DNA from: CALIZF01 sp046292445
GTDB lineage: Bacteria; Pseudomonadota; Alphaproteobacteria; Rhodobacterales; Rhodobacteraceae
Reading direction: 5' to 3'
NCBI GenBank assembly: GCA_046292445.1
Contig: JBKBQT010000004.1
Location: 1-64,000, forward strand
Length of the DNA stretch: 64,000 bases
In this document: piece after piece, positions 17,055 to 32,952 of the stretch
Numbering within the stretch: position 1 is the first letter of the stretch
Layout: each line of letters opens with the position of its first letter
The notes under the pieces: generated by a model
What the model saw: the letters and a program-made list of their open reading frames with translations, nothing else
What the model was told of the DNA's origin: nothing
Databases searched by the model: none
Program-made: the position numbers and the translations under genes

Positions 17055-17753
17055 ATGGCAAAGCTGAGCAAACGGGCCAAGGCAGCCGAAGCGCTGTTCG
17101 AGGGCAAGGCCAACCTGACGGTCGAGGATGCGGTAGCCCTCATCAAGAAGGCGGCATCGGCCAAGTTCGACGAGACGGTGGAGGTTGCGATGAACCTCGG
17201 CGTCGATCCGCGCCATGCGGACCAGATGGTGCGCGGTGTGGTGACGCTTCCGAACGGCACCGGCAAGACGGTGCGCGTGGCGGTCTTCGCGCGCGGGGCC
17301 AAGGCGGACGAGGCGAGGGCGGCGGGCGCCGACATCGTGGGCGCCGAGGACCTGATGGAGACGATCCAGTCGGGCAAGATCGAATTCGACCGCTGCATCG
17401 CGACGCCGGACATGATGCCGCTGGTGGGCCGGCTGGGGAAGATCCTCGGCCCGCGCAACCTGATGCCGAACCCCAAGGTCGGCACGGTGACGATGGACGT
17501 GGCGACGGCGGTCAGGAACGCCAAGGGCGGCGAAGTGCAGTTCAAGGTCGAGAAGGCCGGGGTGATCCATGCCGGCGTCGGCAAGGTGTCGTTCGAGCCG
17601 GAAAAACTGGCCGAGAACGTGCGCGCCTTTGTCGATGCGGTGACGCGGGCCAAGCCGCCGGGTGCCAAGGGCGCCTATCTGCGCAAGGTGTCGCTGTCCT
17701 CGACGATGGGGCCGGGCGTGTCGGTCGATCTGACCTCGGCCGCCGGCCGCTGA
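17055..17753 (+). CDS. rplA: 50S ribosomal protein L1
   Basis: L1 binds the E-site stalk of the 23S rRNA and, in many bacteria, represses translation of its own L11-L1 message. The 232-residue length is normal. Typical segments are KRAKAAEALFEGK, the RNA-binding HADQMVRGVVTLPNGTGK, GRLGKILGPRNLMPNPK and the C-terminal LSSTMGPGVSVD. It starts four bases after the rplK stop, so the two genes are translated together. Confidence 0.97.
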   Translation: MAKLSKRAKAAEALFEGKANLTVEDAVALIKKAASAKFDETVEVAMNLGVDPRHADQMVRGVVTLPNGTGKTVRVAVFARGAKADEARAAGADIVGAEDLMETIQSGKIEFDRCIATPDMMPLVGRLGKILGPRNLMPNPKVGTVTMDVATAVRNAKGGEVQFKVEKAGVIHAGVGKVSFEPEKLAENVRAFVDAVTRAKPPGAKGAYLRKVSLSSTMGPGVSVDLTSAAGR

Positions 17754-17986
17754 CGAGATTTCCGCGCCCCCCATGGGCGCGGGATGGCGGGGCAGCGATG
17801 CCCCGTCCTGTCCGAGACGGAGGGTGCGGGGCGACCCGCTTAATGTCCTTCCCGAGATGGGGAACGGGACGGAGCTTTCCGGGGGCGACCTCGGGCGATC
17901 TGGCCTCGGGACCCGTAACAAGGACCCGATGCCCCGGAAACGGGGCGAATGAGAGCCGGGGGGAAACCCCCAACTTGGAGTGAACC
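17754..17986 (+). promoter_or_regulatory. rplJ leader region (candidate L10 autoregulatory leader)
   Basis: The 233-bp gap before rplJ has no gene but several hairpins. The first is CCGCGCCC (17762-17769) with GGGCGCGG (17775-17782). Near its end a GGGGGAAACCCCC stem-loop (17959-17971) lies just before TTGGAG and the GTG start. In many bacteria the L10(L12)4 complex binds such a leader to repress rplJL translation. The position and richness in structure fit; the exact L10 motif was not checked by folding. Confidence 0.5.
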
Positions 17987-18502
17987 GTGGATAGAGCCCA
18001 GAAAGAGAAAGTGGTCGAGGAACTCGGCCAGATCTTCGCAAGCTCTGGCGTCGTGGTGGTTGCCCATTACGAAGGCATGACGGTTGCGCAGATGCAGGCG
18101 CTGCGGGCGGAGATGCGTGCCGTCGGTGGTTCAGTGCGTGTGGCCAAGAACAAGCTCGCCAAGATCGCCCTCGAAGGGAACCCGGCCGCGAGGCTTGGGG
18201 ACATTCTCAAGGGCATGACCGTGTTCGCCTATTCCGAAGACCCCGTGGCAGCCGCCAAGGTCTCGGATGCCTATGCCAAGAAGAACGACAAGTTCGTCGT
18301 TCTGGGCGGGATGATGGCGGGCACGATCCTGGACCCGGACGGGGTCAAGGCGGTTTCCCAGCTGCCGTCGCGCGAGGAGCTTATCGCTTCCGTCGTGGCA
18401 TGCATCGGGGCGCCCGCTTCGGCCATCGCCGGTGCCATTGGCGCGCCTGCCGCGAACATCGCGGGCATCCTCAAGACGCTCGAGGAACGCGAAGCCGCCT
18501 GA
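17987..18502 (+). CDS. rplJ: 50S ribosomal protein L10
   Basis: L10 anchors the L7/L12 stalk on the ribosome. The 171-residue protein begins at GTG 17987 (VDRAQKEKVVEELGQIFASS), with TTGGAG upstream. It has the globular rRNA-binding domain (about 1-135, including RVAKNKLAKIALEG) and the C-terminal helix that carries L7/L12 dimers, ending ILKTLEEREAA. It follows a structured leader and precedes rplL. Confidence 0.97.
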   Translation: MDRAQKEKVVEELGQIFASSGVVVVAHYEGMTVAQMQALRAEMRAVGGSVRVAKNKLAKIALEGNPAARLGDILKGMTVFAYSEDPVAAAKVSDAYAKKNDKFVVLGGMMAGTILDPDGVKAVSQLPSREELIASVVACIGAPASAIAGAIGAPAANIAGILKTLEEREAA

Positions 18503-18573
18503 GCAATCCCATCGCCTTCGTCGGGTTGATCCCCTGACGTCGGACCCCATCTAGACAGAACTGGAAACATGAC

Positions 18574-18951
18574 ATGGCTGACCTGAACAAACTCGCCGAA
18601 GACATCGTGAACCTCACGCTGCTGCAGGCGCAGGAACTCAAGCAGATCCTCAAGGACAAATACGGCATCGAGCCCGCCGCCGGCGGCGCGGTGATGATGG
18701 CCGCCGGTCCCGCCGCCGCGGCTGCCGCCCCGGTCGAGGAGCAGACCGAATTCGACGTCGTCCTCGTTGAGGCCGGCCCGAACAAGATCAACGTCATCAA
18801 GGAAGTGCGCGCGATCACGTCGCTCGGCCTGAAGGAGGCGAAAGATCTCGTCGAGGCGGGCGGCAAGGTGAAGGAACAGATCGCCAAGGCCGAGGCCGAA
18901 GAGGTGAAGAAGAAGCTCGAGGCGGCCGGCGCCAAGGTCGAGCTGAAGTGA
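18574..18951 (+). CDS. rplL: 50S ribosomal protein L7/L12
   Basis: The stalk protein recruits translation factors. The 125-residue protein has the N-terminal dimerisation domain (MADLNKLAEDIVNLTLLQAQ), an alanine-rich hinge (AAGPAAAAAAPVEEQ, about 43-57) and the C-terminal factor-binding domain (TEFDVVLVEAGPNKINVIKE, then LGLKEAKDLVEAG). The order after rplJ is universal. It is followed by a long hairpin before rpoB. Confidence 0.98.
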   Translation: MADLNKLAEDIVNLTLLQAQELKQILKDKYGIEPAAGGAVMMAAGPAAAAAAPVEEQTEFDVVLVEAGPNKINVIKEVRAITSLGLKEAKDLVEAGGKVKEQIAKAEAEEVKKKLEAAGAKVELK

Positions 18952-18987
18952 CCTGCGGGATGCGGCAACGCAACCTGCCCTGAAAAC

Positions 18988-19018
18988 GGCCGGGCCGGGG
19001 GTCACCCCCGGCCCGGCC
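18988..19018 (+). terminator. 14-bp perfect hairpin between rplL and rpoB
   Basis: GGCCGGGCCGGGGG (18988-19001) pairs perfectly with CCCCCGGCCCGGCC (19005-19018) around TCA. No T run follows. In other bacteria an attenuator or RNase III site at this point lowers rpoBC expression relative to the ribosomal proteins, and this hairpin fits that role by position. Confidence 0.55.
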
Positions 19019-19204
19019 TCACGCGTCCAAGACGACCCTTCCTGAAGGGGGCACCCGCGCGGTGCCGCGTTCAGGGACCGGTCGGGGTTCGGGTGCCGGC
19101 CTGTGGCAGGGTCGGCGGGAATGGAACCCCTCGCCCATTTTCGGTACGCGGCCCGCCCCTGGCCCGGGGGATGCGCCCGCGACAGACGAAAGGTGACCAC
19201 AAGC

Positions 19205-23338
<4,134 letters not shown>

Positions 23339-23340
23339 AG

Positions 23341-23368
23341 CCAAGAATTTTCGCACGAAAATTCTTGG
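23341..23368. repeat. Palindrome 1 of the rpoB-rpoC gap
   Basis: CCAAGAATTTTCG (23341-23353) and CGAAAATTCTTGG (23356-23368) are exact 13-base inverted arms around CA. The palindrome begins two bases after the rpoB stop. It shares its TTCG-NN-CGAA centre with three other palindromes in the window. Confidence 0.8.
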
Positions 23369-23383
23369 GCGACGAAGGTCGCG

Positions 23384-23411
23384 CGAAAAACCTTCGAACG
23401 AAGGTTTTTCG
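23384..23411. repeat. Palindrome 2 of the rpoB-rpoC gap
   Basis: CGAAAAACCTTCG (23384-23396) and CGAAGGTTTTTCG (23399-23411) are exact 13-base inverted arms around AA. CGAAGGT at 23373-23379 could instead pair with ACCTTCG at 23390-23396, so two folds exclude each other. It ends 44 bp before rpoC. Confidence 0.8.
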
Positions 23412-23455
23412 TCCCCCCGCCAAAACCGCCGCCACTTTTCGGACAGGATCAGGAC

Positions 23456-27700
<4,245 letters not shown>

Positions 27701-27723
27701 CCCGAGCCTTGCGCGACCGAACG

Positions 27724-27751
27724 GGGCCCCCGCATCGACGGGGGCCCTTTT
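27724..27751 (+). terminator. Rho-independent terminator after rpoC
   Basis: GGGCCCCCG (27724-27732) pairs with CGGGGGCCC (27739-27747) around CATCGA, followed by TTTT at 27748-27751. It lies 23 bases past the rpoC stop and closes the ribosomal protein and RNA polymerase cluster. Confidence 0.9.
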
Positions 27752-27794
27752 CCTTTCCGGATCGGCCGTTTACCGGTGACGCCCGGAGGGCACG

Positions 27795-28676
27795 ATGCCA
27801 CTTGCCGACAATACCCGCGGGGCGGTCCTGATGATGGCGGCGATGGCCGGCTTCACGGTCAACGACGCCTTCATGAAATCGCTGTCGGGCGAGGTGCCGC
27901 TGTTCCAGGGGATTTTCCTGCGCGGGGCGCTGGCGACGCTGTGCCTCGGCCTTGCTGCAGCGGCCAGCGGTGCGCTGCGCGCGCGCATCGACCGCGGCGA
28001 CATGCTGCGGGTCGGTGTCCGCGGCGTGGCCGAAATCCTCGCAGCCTGGTTCTTCATCCTTGCGCTTTTCAACCTGCCGCTGGCCAATGTCACGGCCGTG
28101 CTGCAGGCCCTGCCGCTGACCGTCACCCTCGCCGCCGCGCTGTTCATGGGCGAGCCGGTCGGCTGGCGGCGGTTCACGGCGATCGGGGTCGGGTTCTGCG
28201 GCGTGATCCTGATCGTGCGGCCGGGGCCGGAGGGGTTCAATCTCTACGCCTTCGCCGCCCTCGCCGCCGTCGCCTGCGTGACGGTGCGCGACCTTGTGAC
28301 ACGGCGCCTCACGCCGGCGATGCCATCGCTTCTGGTGGCGGCAGCGGTGTCGGGGATGGTGACGGTCTTTGCCGGGCTCGCCAGCCTGACCGAAACCTGG
28401 GCGCCGCTCGGGGCGGGCACGGTGCTGCGCATCGCCGGTGCGGGGGCTTTCGTCATCCTCGGCTACATCGCTTCGGTCGGCGCGATGCGGGTGGGCGAGA
28501 TCGGGGCGGTTGCGCCGTTCCGCTACACCAGCCTGCTGTGGGCGCTGATCCTCGGGCTGGCGGTGTTCGGCGAATGGCCCGATCCGCTCACGCTGGCCGG
28601 GGCGGGGATCGTGGCGGCGACCGGCCTCTACACCCTCTACCGCGAACAGCGCCTGCGCCGACGCGCCCGGCCCTGA
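27795..28676 (+). CDS. EamA/DMT family transporter
   Basis: This 293-residue integral membrane protein has ten predicted helices in two EamA halves: the first about residues 10-140 (GAVLMMAAMAGFTVNDAFMK, ALPLTVTLAAALFMGEP), the second about 150-285. The proteins of this superfamily export or import metabolites; the substrate is not readable. It lies after the rpoC terminator and before the secreted phytase-like protein. The stop at 28676 almost touches the Pho-box-like repeat of the next gene. Confidence 0.9.
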   Translation: MPLADNTRGAVLMMAAMAGFTVNDAFMKSLSGEVPLFQGIFLRGALATLCLGLAAAASGALRARIDRGDMLRVGVRGVAEILAAWFFILALFNLPLANVTAVLQALPLTVTLAAALFMGEPVGWRRFTAIGVGFCGVILIVRPGPEGFNLYAFAALAAVACVTVRDLVTRRLTPAMPSLLVAAAVSGMVTVFAGLASLTETWAPLGAGTVLRIAGAGAFVILGYIASVGAMRVGEIGAVAPFRYTSLLWALILGLAVFGEWPDPLTLAGAGIVAATGLYTLYREQRLRRRARP

Positions 28677-28677
28677 G

Positions 28678-28695
28678 CTGTCACGACGGTGTCAT
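28678..28695 (+). promoter_or_regulatory. Pho-box-like direct repeat
   Basis: CTGTCAC (28678-28684) and GTGTCAT (28689-28695) are seven-base repeats 11 bp apart. The known PhoB box is two CTGTCAT repeats separated by four bases, so 12 of 14 positions match with the right spacing. It lies 46 bp before the start of a phytase/esterase-type secreted protein, which is a plausible phosphate-regulated gene. Confidence 0.55.
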
Positions 28696-28741
28696 CGCAA
28701 GCTGGCAGAGGGCGCGCAGACACTTCCGCGTGAGGATACGC

Positions 28742-30913
28742 ATGACCGTCCGCCTGCTCGGGTTCACATCCGCCCTCGCCATCGCCGCTGCCGCCCCCGC
28801 GATGGCGGAAAAGCATTTCAACCGCATTGCGACCTTTCCCGTCATCGCCAACATGGCGGCCGGCGAGGACACGGGCCGCGAATCCTCGGCCGAGATCGTC
28901 TCGGCGTCTGAGGACGGGATGACGCTCGTCTATTCCGACAGCCCGCTGGGGGTGATCGGGCTGATCGACATCACCGATCCGCGGGCGCCGCGACCGCTGG
29001 GCAATATCGACATGGGCGGCGAGCCGACGACGGCGGTGTTCATCGGGAACCGGATCTTCGCCGGCGTGAACACGTCGGAAAGCTTCGTCAATCCCTCGGG
29101 CAAGCTGGTGACGGTCGATGCCGCGACACGGTCGATCCTTGCCGAATGCGACCTCGGCGGCCAGCCCGACGCGGTCGCCAAGGCGCCCGACGGCAGCTTC
29201 ATCGCGGTCGCCATCGAGAACGAGCGGGACGAGGGCCTCAACAAGGGCGACATGCCGCAGCTTCCCGCCGGGTTCGTGGTCAAGCTGCCGGTGAGCGACG
29301 GGACGGTCGATTGTGCGGCCAAGCAGGTGATCGACCTGACCGGCCTCGCCGAGGTCGTCCCCGAGGATCCCGAGCCGGAATATGTCGATGTGAATGCGGC
29401 CGGCGAGATCGTCGTGACGCTGCAGGAAAACAACCACATCGTCATCATCGGTGCCGATGGCGCGGTGACCGCGCATTTCTCGGCCGGTGCGGTCGAGATG
29501 GACGGGATCGACATCCGCCGGAACGGCGCGCTGGAATTCACCGGCAAGAAGGGCCCGACCCCGCGCGAGCCCGATGCGGTCAAGTGGCTGGACAACGACC
29601 ACATCGTCATGGCCAACGAAGGCGACTGGAAGGGCGGCAGCCGCAGCTGGTCGATCTTCCGCAAGGACGGCACGCTGGTCTTCGACAGCGGCGCGTCCTT
29701 CGAACATGCGCTGATCGAGATCGGCCATTACCCCGAGCACCGCAGCCACACCAAGGGGATCGAGCCCGAGGGTGTCGAGGTTGCGGCCTTCGACGGCATC
29801 CCGATGGCCTTCATCGCGTCCGAACGGGGCTCGGCGATCGGCGTCTATGACCTGACCGATCCGGCCGCGCCGCGCCTGCACCAGATCCTCCCCTCGGGGA
29901 TCAGCCCCGAAGGGATGGTCGCGATCCCGTCGCGCAACCTGCTCGCCTCGGCGAACGAATACGATGCGCGCAAGGGTGGCGGCGCCGGCAGCCATGTGAT
30001 GATCTACGAATGGGCCGAAGGCCCGGCCGCCTATCCGACGATCACCTCGGCCGGCGCCGAGACGCTGATCGGCTGGGGCGCGCTGTCGGGCCTCGTGGCC
30101 GATGCCGAAAAGCCCGGTATCCTCTATGCGGTCTCGGACAGCGTCTTTGCGATGCAGCCCGCGATCTACACCATCGACGCAACGCAGACCCCCGCCCGCA
30201 TCACCGCCAAGACGGTCGTCACGCGGTTCGGGGCGCCGGCGCAGAAGCTCGACCTCGAAGGGATCGCGCTCGCCGCCGATGGCGGGTTCTGGCTCGCGTC
30301 CGAAGGGCGGACCGACCGGCTGACGCCGCATGCCATCATCCGCACCGATGCCAAGGGCGAGATCCGCGAAGAGATCGGGCTGCCGCCGGAATTGCTGAAT
30401 TACGAGACCCGCTTCGGCTTCGAAGGCATCTCGGTCCTCGGCGACGTGCTCTGGCTCGCGGTGCAGCGCGAATGGAAGGACGATCCCAAGGGCATGGTCA
30501 AGCTGGTGGCCTATGACACCAAGGCCAAGACCTGGGGCGCGGTGCATTACCCGCTCGACGCGCCCCCCGCAGACGGCTGGATGGGCCTGTCCGAAATCAC
30601 GATCCGCGGCGACTGGGCCTATGTGATCGAGCGCGACAACCAGATCGGCGCGGAGGCGCAGACCAAGCGCCTCTACCGCGTGCCGGTGGCGCAGCTCGCG
30701 GCGGCACCGCTCGGCGGCACGTTGCCCGTGGTCACCAAGGAGCTCGTGCGCGACTTCATCCCCGACCTGCAGGCGCTGAACGGCTATGTGCAGGACAAGG
30801 TCGAAGGCTTTGCCATCGACGCGGCCGGCGCTGCCTTTGTCGTGACGGACAACGACGGGGTCCAGGATGCCTCGGGCGAGACGCTGTTCTGGTCGATCGG
30901 CACAGTCGAGTGA
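28742..30913 (+). CDS. Secreted esterase-like protein of the phytase family
   Basis: This 723-residue protein has a clear signal peptide (MTVRLLGFTSALAIAAAAPA, cleavage after AMA). It then has a beta-propeller-like region (about 25-400) and a C-terminal region (about 400-720, with KLDLEGIALAADGGFWLASE and ETRFGFEGISVLGD) of the esterase-like phytase family PF13449. Propeller repeats such as DAVAKAPDGSF and EPEGVEVAAFDG are visible. It is probably a periplasmic or outer-surface calcium-dependent phosphoester hydrolase. The Pho-box-like repeat 46 bp upstream supports a role in phosphate acquisition. Two hairpins follow the gene. Confidence 0.82.
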   Translation: MTVRLLGFTSALAIAAAAPAMAEKHFNRIATFPVIANMAAGEDTGRESSAEIVSASEDGMTLVYSDSPLGVIGLIDITDPRAPRPLGNIDMGGEPTTAVFIGNRIFAGVNTSESFVNPSGKLVTVDAATRSILAECDLGGQPDAVAKAPDGSFIAVAIENERDEGLNKGDMPQLPAGFVVKLPVSDGTVDCAAKQVIDLTGLAEVVPEDPEPEYVDVNAAGEIVVTLQENNHIVIIGADGAVTAHFSAGAVEMDGIDIRRNGALEFTGKKGPTPREPDAVKWLDNDHIVMANEGDWKGGSRSWSIFRKDGTLVFDSGASFEHALIEIGHYPEHRSHTKGIEPEGVEVAAFDGIPMAFIASERGSAIGVYDLTDPAAPRLHQILPSGISPEGMVAIPSRNLLASANEYDARKGGGAGSHVMIYEWAEGPAAYPTITSAGAETLIGWGALSGLVADAEKPGILYAVSDSVFAMQPAIYTIDATQTPARITAKTVVTRFGAPAQKLDLEGIALAADGGFWLASEGRTDRLTPHAIIRTDAKGEIREEIGLPPELLNYETRFGFEGISVLGDVLWLAVQREWKDDPKGMVKLVAYDTKAKTWGAVHYPLDAPPADGWMGLSEITIRGDWAYVIERDNQIGAEAQTKRLYRVPVAQLAAAPLGGTLPVVTKELVRDFIPDLQALNGYVQDKVEGFAIDAAGAAFVVTDNDGVQDASGETLFWSIGTVE

Positions 30914-30920
30914 CGCATCG

Positions 30921-30944
30921 GGTGGCCCTGTTTGCAGGGCCACC
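30921..30944 (+). terminator. Hairpin after the phytase-family gene
   Basis: GGTGGCCCTG (30921-30930) pairs perfectly with CAGGGCCACC (30935-30944) around TTTG, eight bases after the stop. It has no T run. Confidence 0.5.
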
Positions 30945-30996
30945 GCCGCAGCCCGGGTCGCCGGGCAAGGGTTTGTTCGAAGTCATTAGGCGGTAA

Positions 30997-31028
30997 GGGC
31001 CTCGGCAGCGATGCCGGGGCCCGTTTTT
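30997..31028 (+). terminator. Rho-independent terminator
   Basis: GGGCCTCGGCA (30997-31007) pairs with TGCCGGGGCCC (31012-31022), with one G-T pair, around GCGA. Five Ts follow at 31024-31028. It ends plus-strand transcripts just where the convergent cupin gene stops. Confidence 0.8.
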
Positions 31029-31369
31029 CACGTGCGGATGACGTAATCCTTGCGCGTCGTCTCCACCACTTCCCAGGTGCCGCGAAACCCCGGGCGGATC
31101 ACGGCGCGGTCTCCGGCGCGCAGGTGCTGCACGCTGCCGTCCTCGCCCGTCAGGATCGAATGCCCTGCGAGAATGCGGACATATTCCCATTCCGTATAGT
31201 CCACCCGCCACTTGCCGGGGGTCGACTCCCAGGTGCCGGCGCAGATGCCCGCGAAATCCTCGTGGTTCCATGTGCGCCGCTGCGGATTGCCGGCGATCAG
31301 CCGGTCGGGGGCCGGGGTATCGTGATCCGGGGTCAGCGCCCGGTCGTCGAGGCGCAGGAAGAGGGGCAT
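31028..31369 (-). CDS. Small cupin domain protein (DUF861/Cupin_3 type)
   Basis: This 113-residue single-domain cupin has the segments GTWESTPGKWRVDYTEWEYV and ILTGEDGSVQHLRAGDRAVI, with R-P-G-F-x-G-T-W-E at the end. These are characteristic of the Cupin_3 family related to ureidoglycine aminohydrolase. Family members often act on or sense amino- or ureido-acids. It is the third gene after the M20 peptidase and the substrate-binding protein on the minus strand, 65 bp after the latter, so the three probably form one catabolic operon. Confidence 0.8.
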   Translation of the reverse strand: MPLFLRLDDRALTPDHDTPAPDRLIAGNPQRRTWNHEDFAGICAGTWESTPGKWRVDYTEWEYVRILAGHSILTGEDGSVQHLRAGDRAVIRPGFRGTWEVVETTRKDYVIRT

Positions 31370-31434
31370 TGCATCGCTCCATGACAACGGCCCCCGCCGG
31401 GTCAGGCAGGGGCCGGATGGCGCAGCGCGCCGGG

Positions 31435-32904
31435 TCAGTTCGTCCAGCGCACGCCGGTCAGGTCGATGGCAGGTGCCGGCGAGTTCGGCCAGAGCCCTTC
31501 GATCCGCGCGTTCGACACGCCGGTCTTGGCAAGCTGGAACAGAAAGCCGTTGACGTGATCCTCCGCGATCATCGTCTGCGCTGCCTTGAGCAGGGCCGAC
31601 CGTTTTCCTTCGTCGGCCGTCACCGCAAGCTCGTCCATGATGGCGATGAACTCGGGCTTGCCATACTGGAAATAGTAGTCGGGCCGGGCGTAGATCCCGA
31701 TATCCATCGGCTCGACATGGCTGACGATGGTCAGGTCGAAATCCTTGCCGCGGAACACCTGTTCGAGCCACTGCGCCCATTCGACATTGGTGATCTCGGT
31801 CTCGATCCCCACGCCGCGCAGCTGCGCCGCGATGATCTCGCCCCCGCGGCGGGCATAGCTCGGCGGCGGCAGGTGCATGCGCAGCTTGAGGCCCGTCACC
31901 CCGGCCTCGGCGAGCAGCGCCCGGGCCCTTTCGGGGTCATGGGCCGAAAGCGCGGTCAGATCGACGTAATCCGGGTGGTGCGGCGCGAAATGGGTGCCGA
32001 TGGGCGTGCCATAGCCGAACATCGCCCCATCGATGATCGCCTGCCGGTCGATCGCATGGGCGATAGCGGCGCGGACCTTGGGGTTGTCGAGCGGCGGCTG
32101 GCGGTTGTTCATCGCGAGGATCGTCTCGCCCTCGGTCGAGCCGACGATGACGCTGAACCGCGGATCGGCCTCGAACTGCACCAGCGTCTCGGGCGCGGGA
32201 AAGACCGGGAAGGCATCGACATCCTCGGCCATCATCGCGGCAAAGGCCGCCGTCGGGTCGGAGATGAACTTGAACGTCGCCCCCTTGAGCGCCGGCGCCT
32301 CGCCCCAGTAACTCTCGTTCGCCACAATCTCGATCCGGTCGCCCTGCACCCAGTTGGCAAAGCGGAACGGGCCGGTGCCGACCGGGTTCGTGGCGTTGGT
32401 GGCGACCGATTCCGGCGCCATGATGACGGCATCGCCCCAGGCCATGTTCCAGGGGAAGTTGCCGTTGGGCGCGCTCAGCGTGACCTTGACGGTGGTCGCG
32501 TCCACCGCCTCGACGGTCTCGATCCCGGCGAAAAGCTGTTTCTGCGCATTGGTCGAATCCGCCGCGCGGGCGCGGTCGAGCGTGAAGACCACGTCGTCGG
32601 CCGTCATGTCGGTGCCGTCGTGGAACTTGACCCCGGACCGCAGGGTGAATGTCCAGACCTTCCCGCCCTCCGCCGGCTCCCAGGCCGAGGCCAGCGCCGG
32701 CTGGACAGAGCCGTCCGGCCCGAACCGCGTCAGGCCTTCGTAGATGTTGGCATAGGTCACCTCGCGGATCGCCGCCGCCGCCCCGCTGGTGGGGTCGAGG
32801 TTCGGCGGCTCGAGCTGCATGCCGATGGTGATCGTGTCCTTCGCCGCGGCCGCTCCGGCCATCAGCGCGAGTGCCGCGGCACCCGCCAGCAGATGTCTGA
32901 ACAT
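31435..32904 (-). CDS. ABC transporter substrate-binding protein, family 5 (peptide/opine type)
   Basis: This 489-residue protein has a signal peptide (MFRHLLAGAAALALMAGAAA). It begins the mature part with KDTITIGMQLEPPNLDPTSG, then VTYANIYEGLTRFGPDGSVQ and WTFTLRSGVKFHDGTDMTADDVVF, all standard for DppA/OppA-type binding proteins. The lack of a lipobox cysteine means a soluble periplasmic protein. No permease or ATPase genes are next to it, so it is an orphan that must use a transporter encoded elsewhere or just beyond its operon. The start at 32904 has GGGAG upstream. It lies between the M20 peptidase and the cupin. Confidence 0.92.
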   Translation of the reverse strand: MFRHLLAGAAALALMAGAAAAKDTITIGMQLEPPNLDPTSGAAAAIREVTYANIYEGLTRFGPDGSVQPALASAWEPAEGGKVWTFTLRSGVKFHDGTDMTADDVVFTLDRARAADSTNAQKQLFAGIETVEAVDATTVKVTLSAPNGNFPWNMAWGDAVIMAPESVATNATNPVGTGPFRFANWVQGDRIEIVANESYWGEAPALKGATFKFISDPTAAFAAMMAEDVDAFPVFPAPETLVQFEADPRFSVIVGSTEGETILAMNNRQPPLDNPKVRAAIAHAIDRQAIIDGAMFGYGTPIGTHFAPHHPDYVDLTALSAHDPERARALLAEAGVTGLKLRMHLPPPSYARRGGEIIAAQLRGVGIETEITNVEWAQWLEQVFRGKDFDLTIVSHVEPMDIGIYARPDYYFQYGKPEFIAIMDELAVTADEGKRSALLKAAQTMIAEDHVNGFLFQLAKTGVSNARIEGLWPNSPAPAIDLTGVRWTN

Positions 32905-32952
32905 GGGGCTCCCTTCCCTGTTGTGCTTTGGCGCCATTCCGCCACGGCGCCC

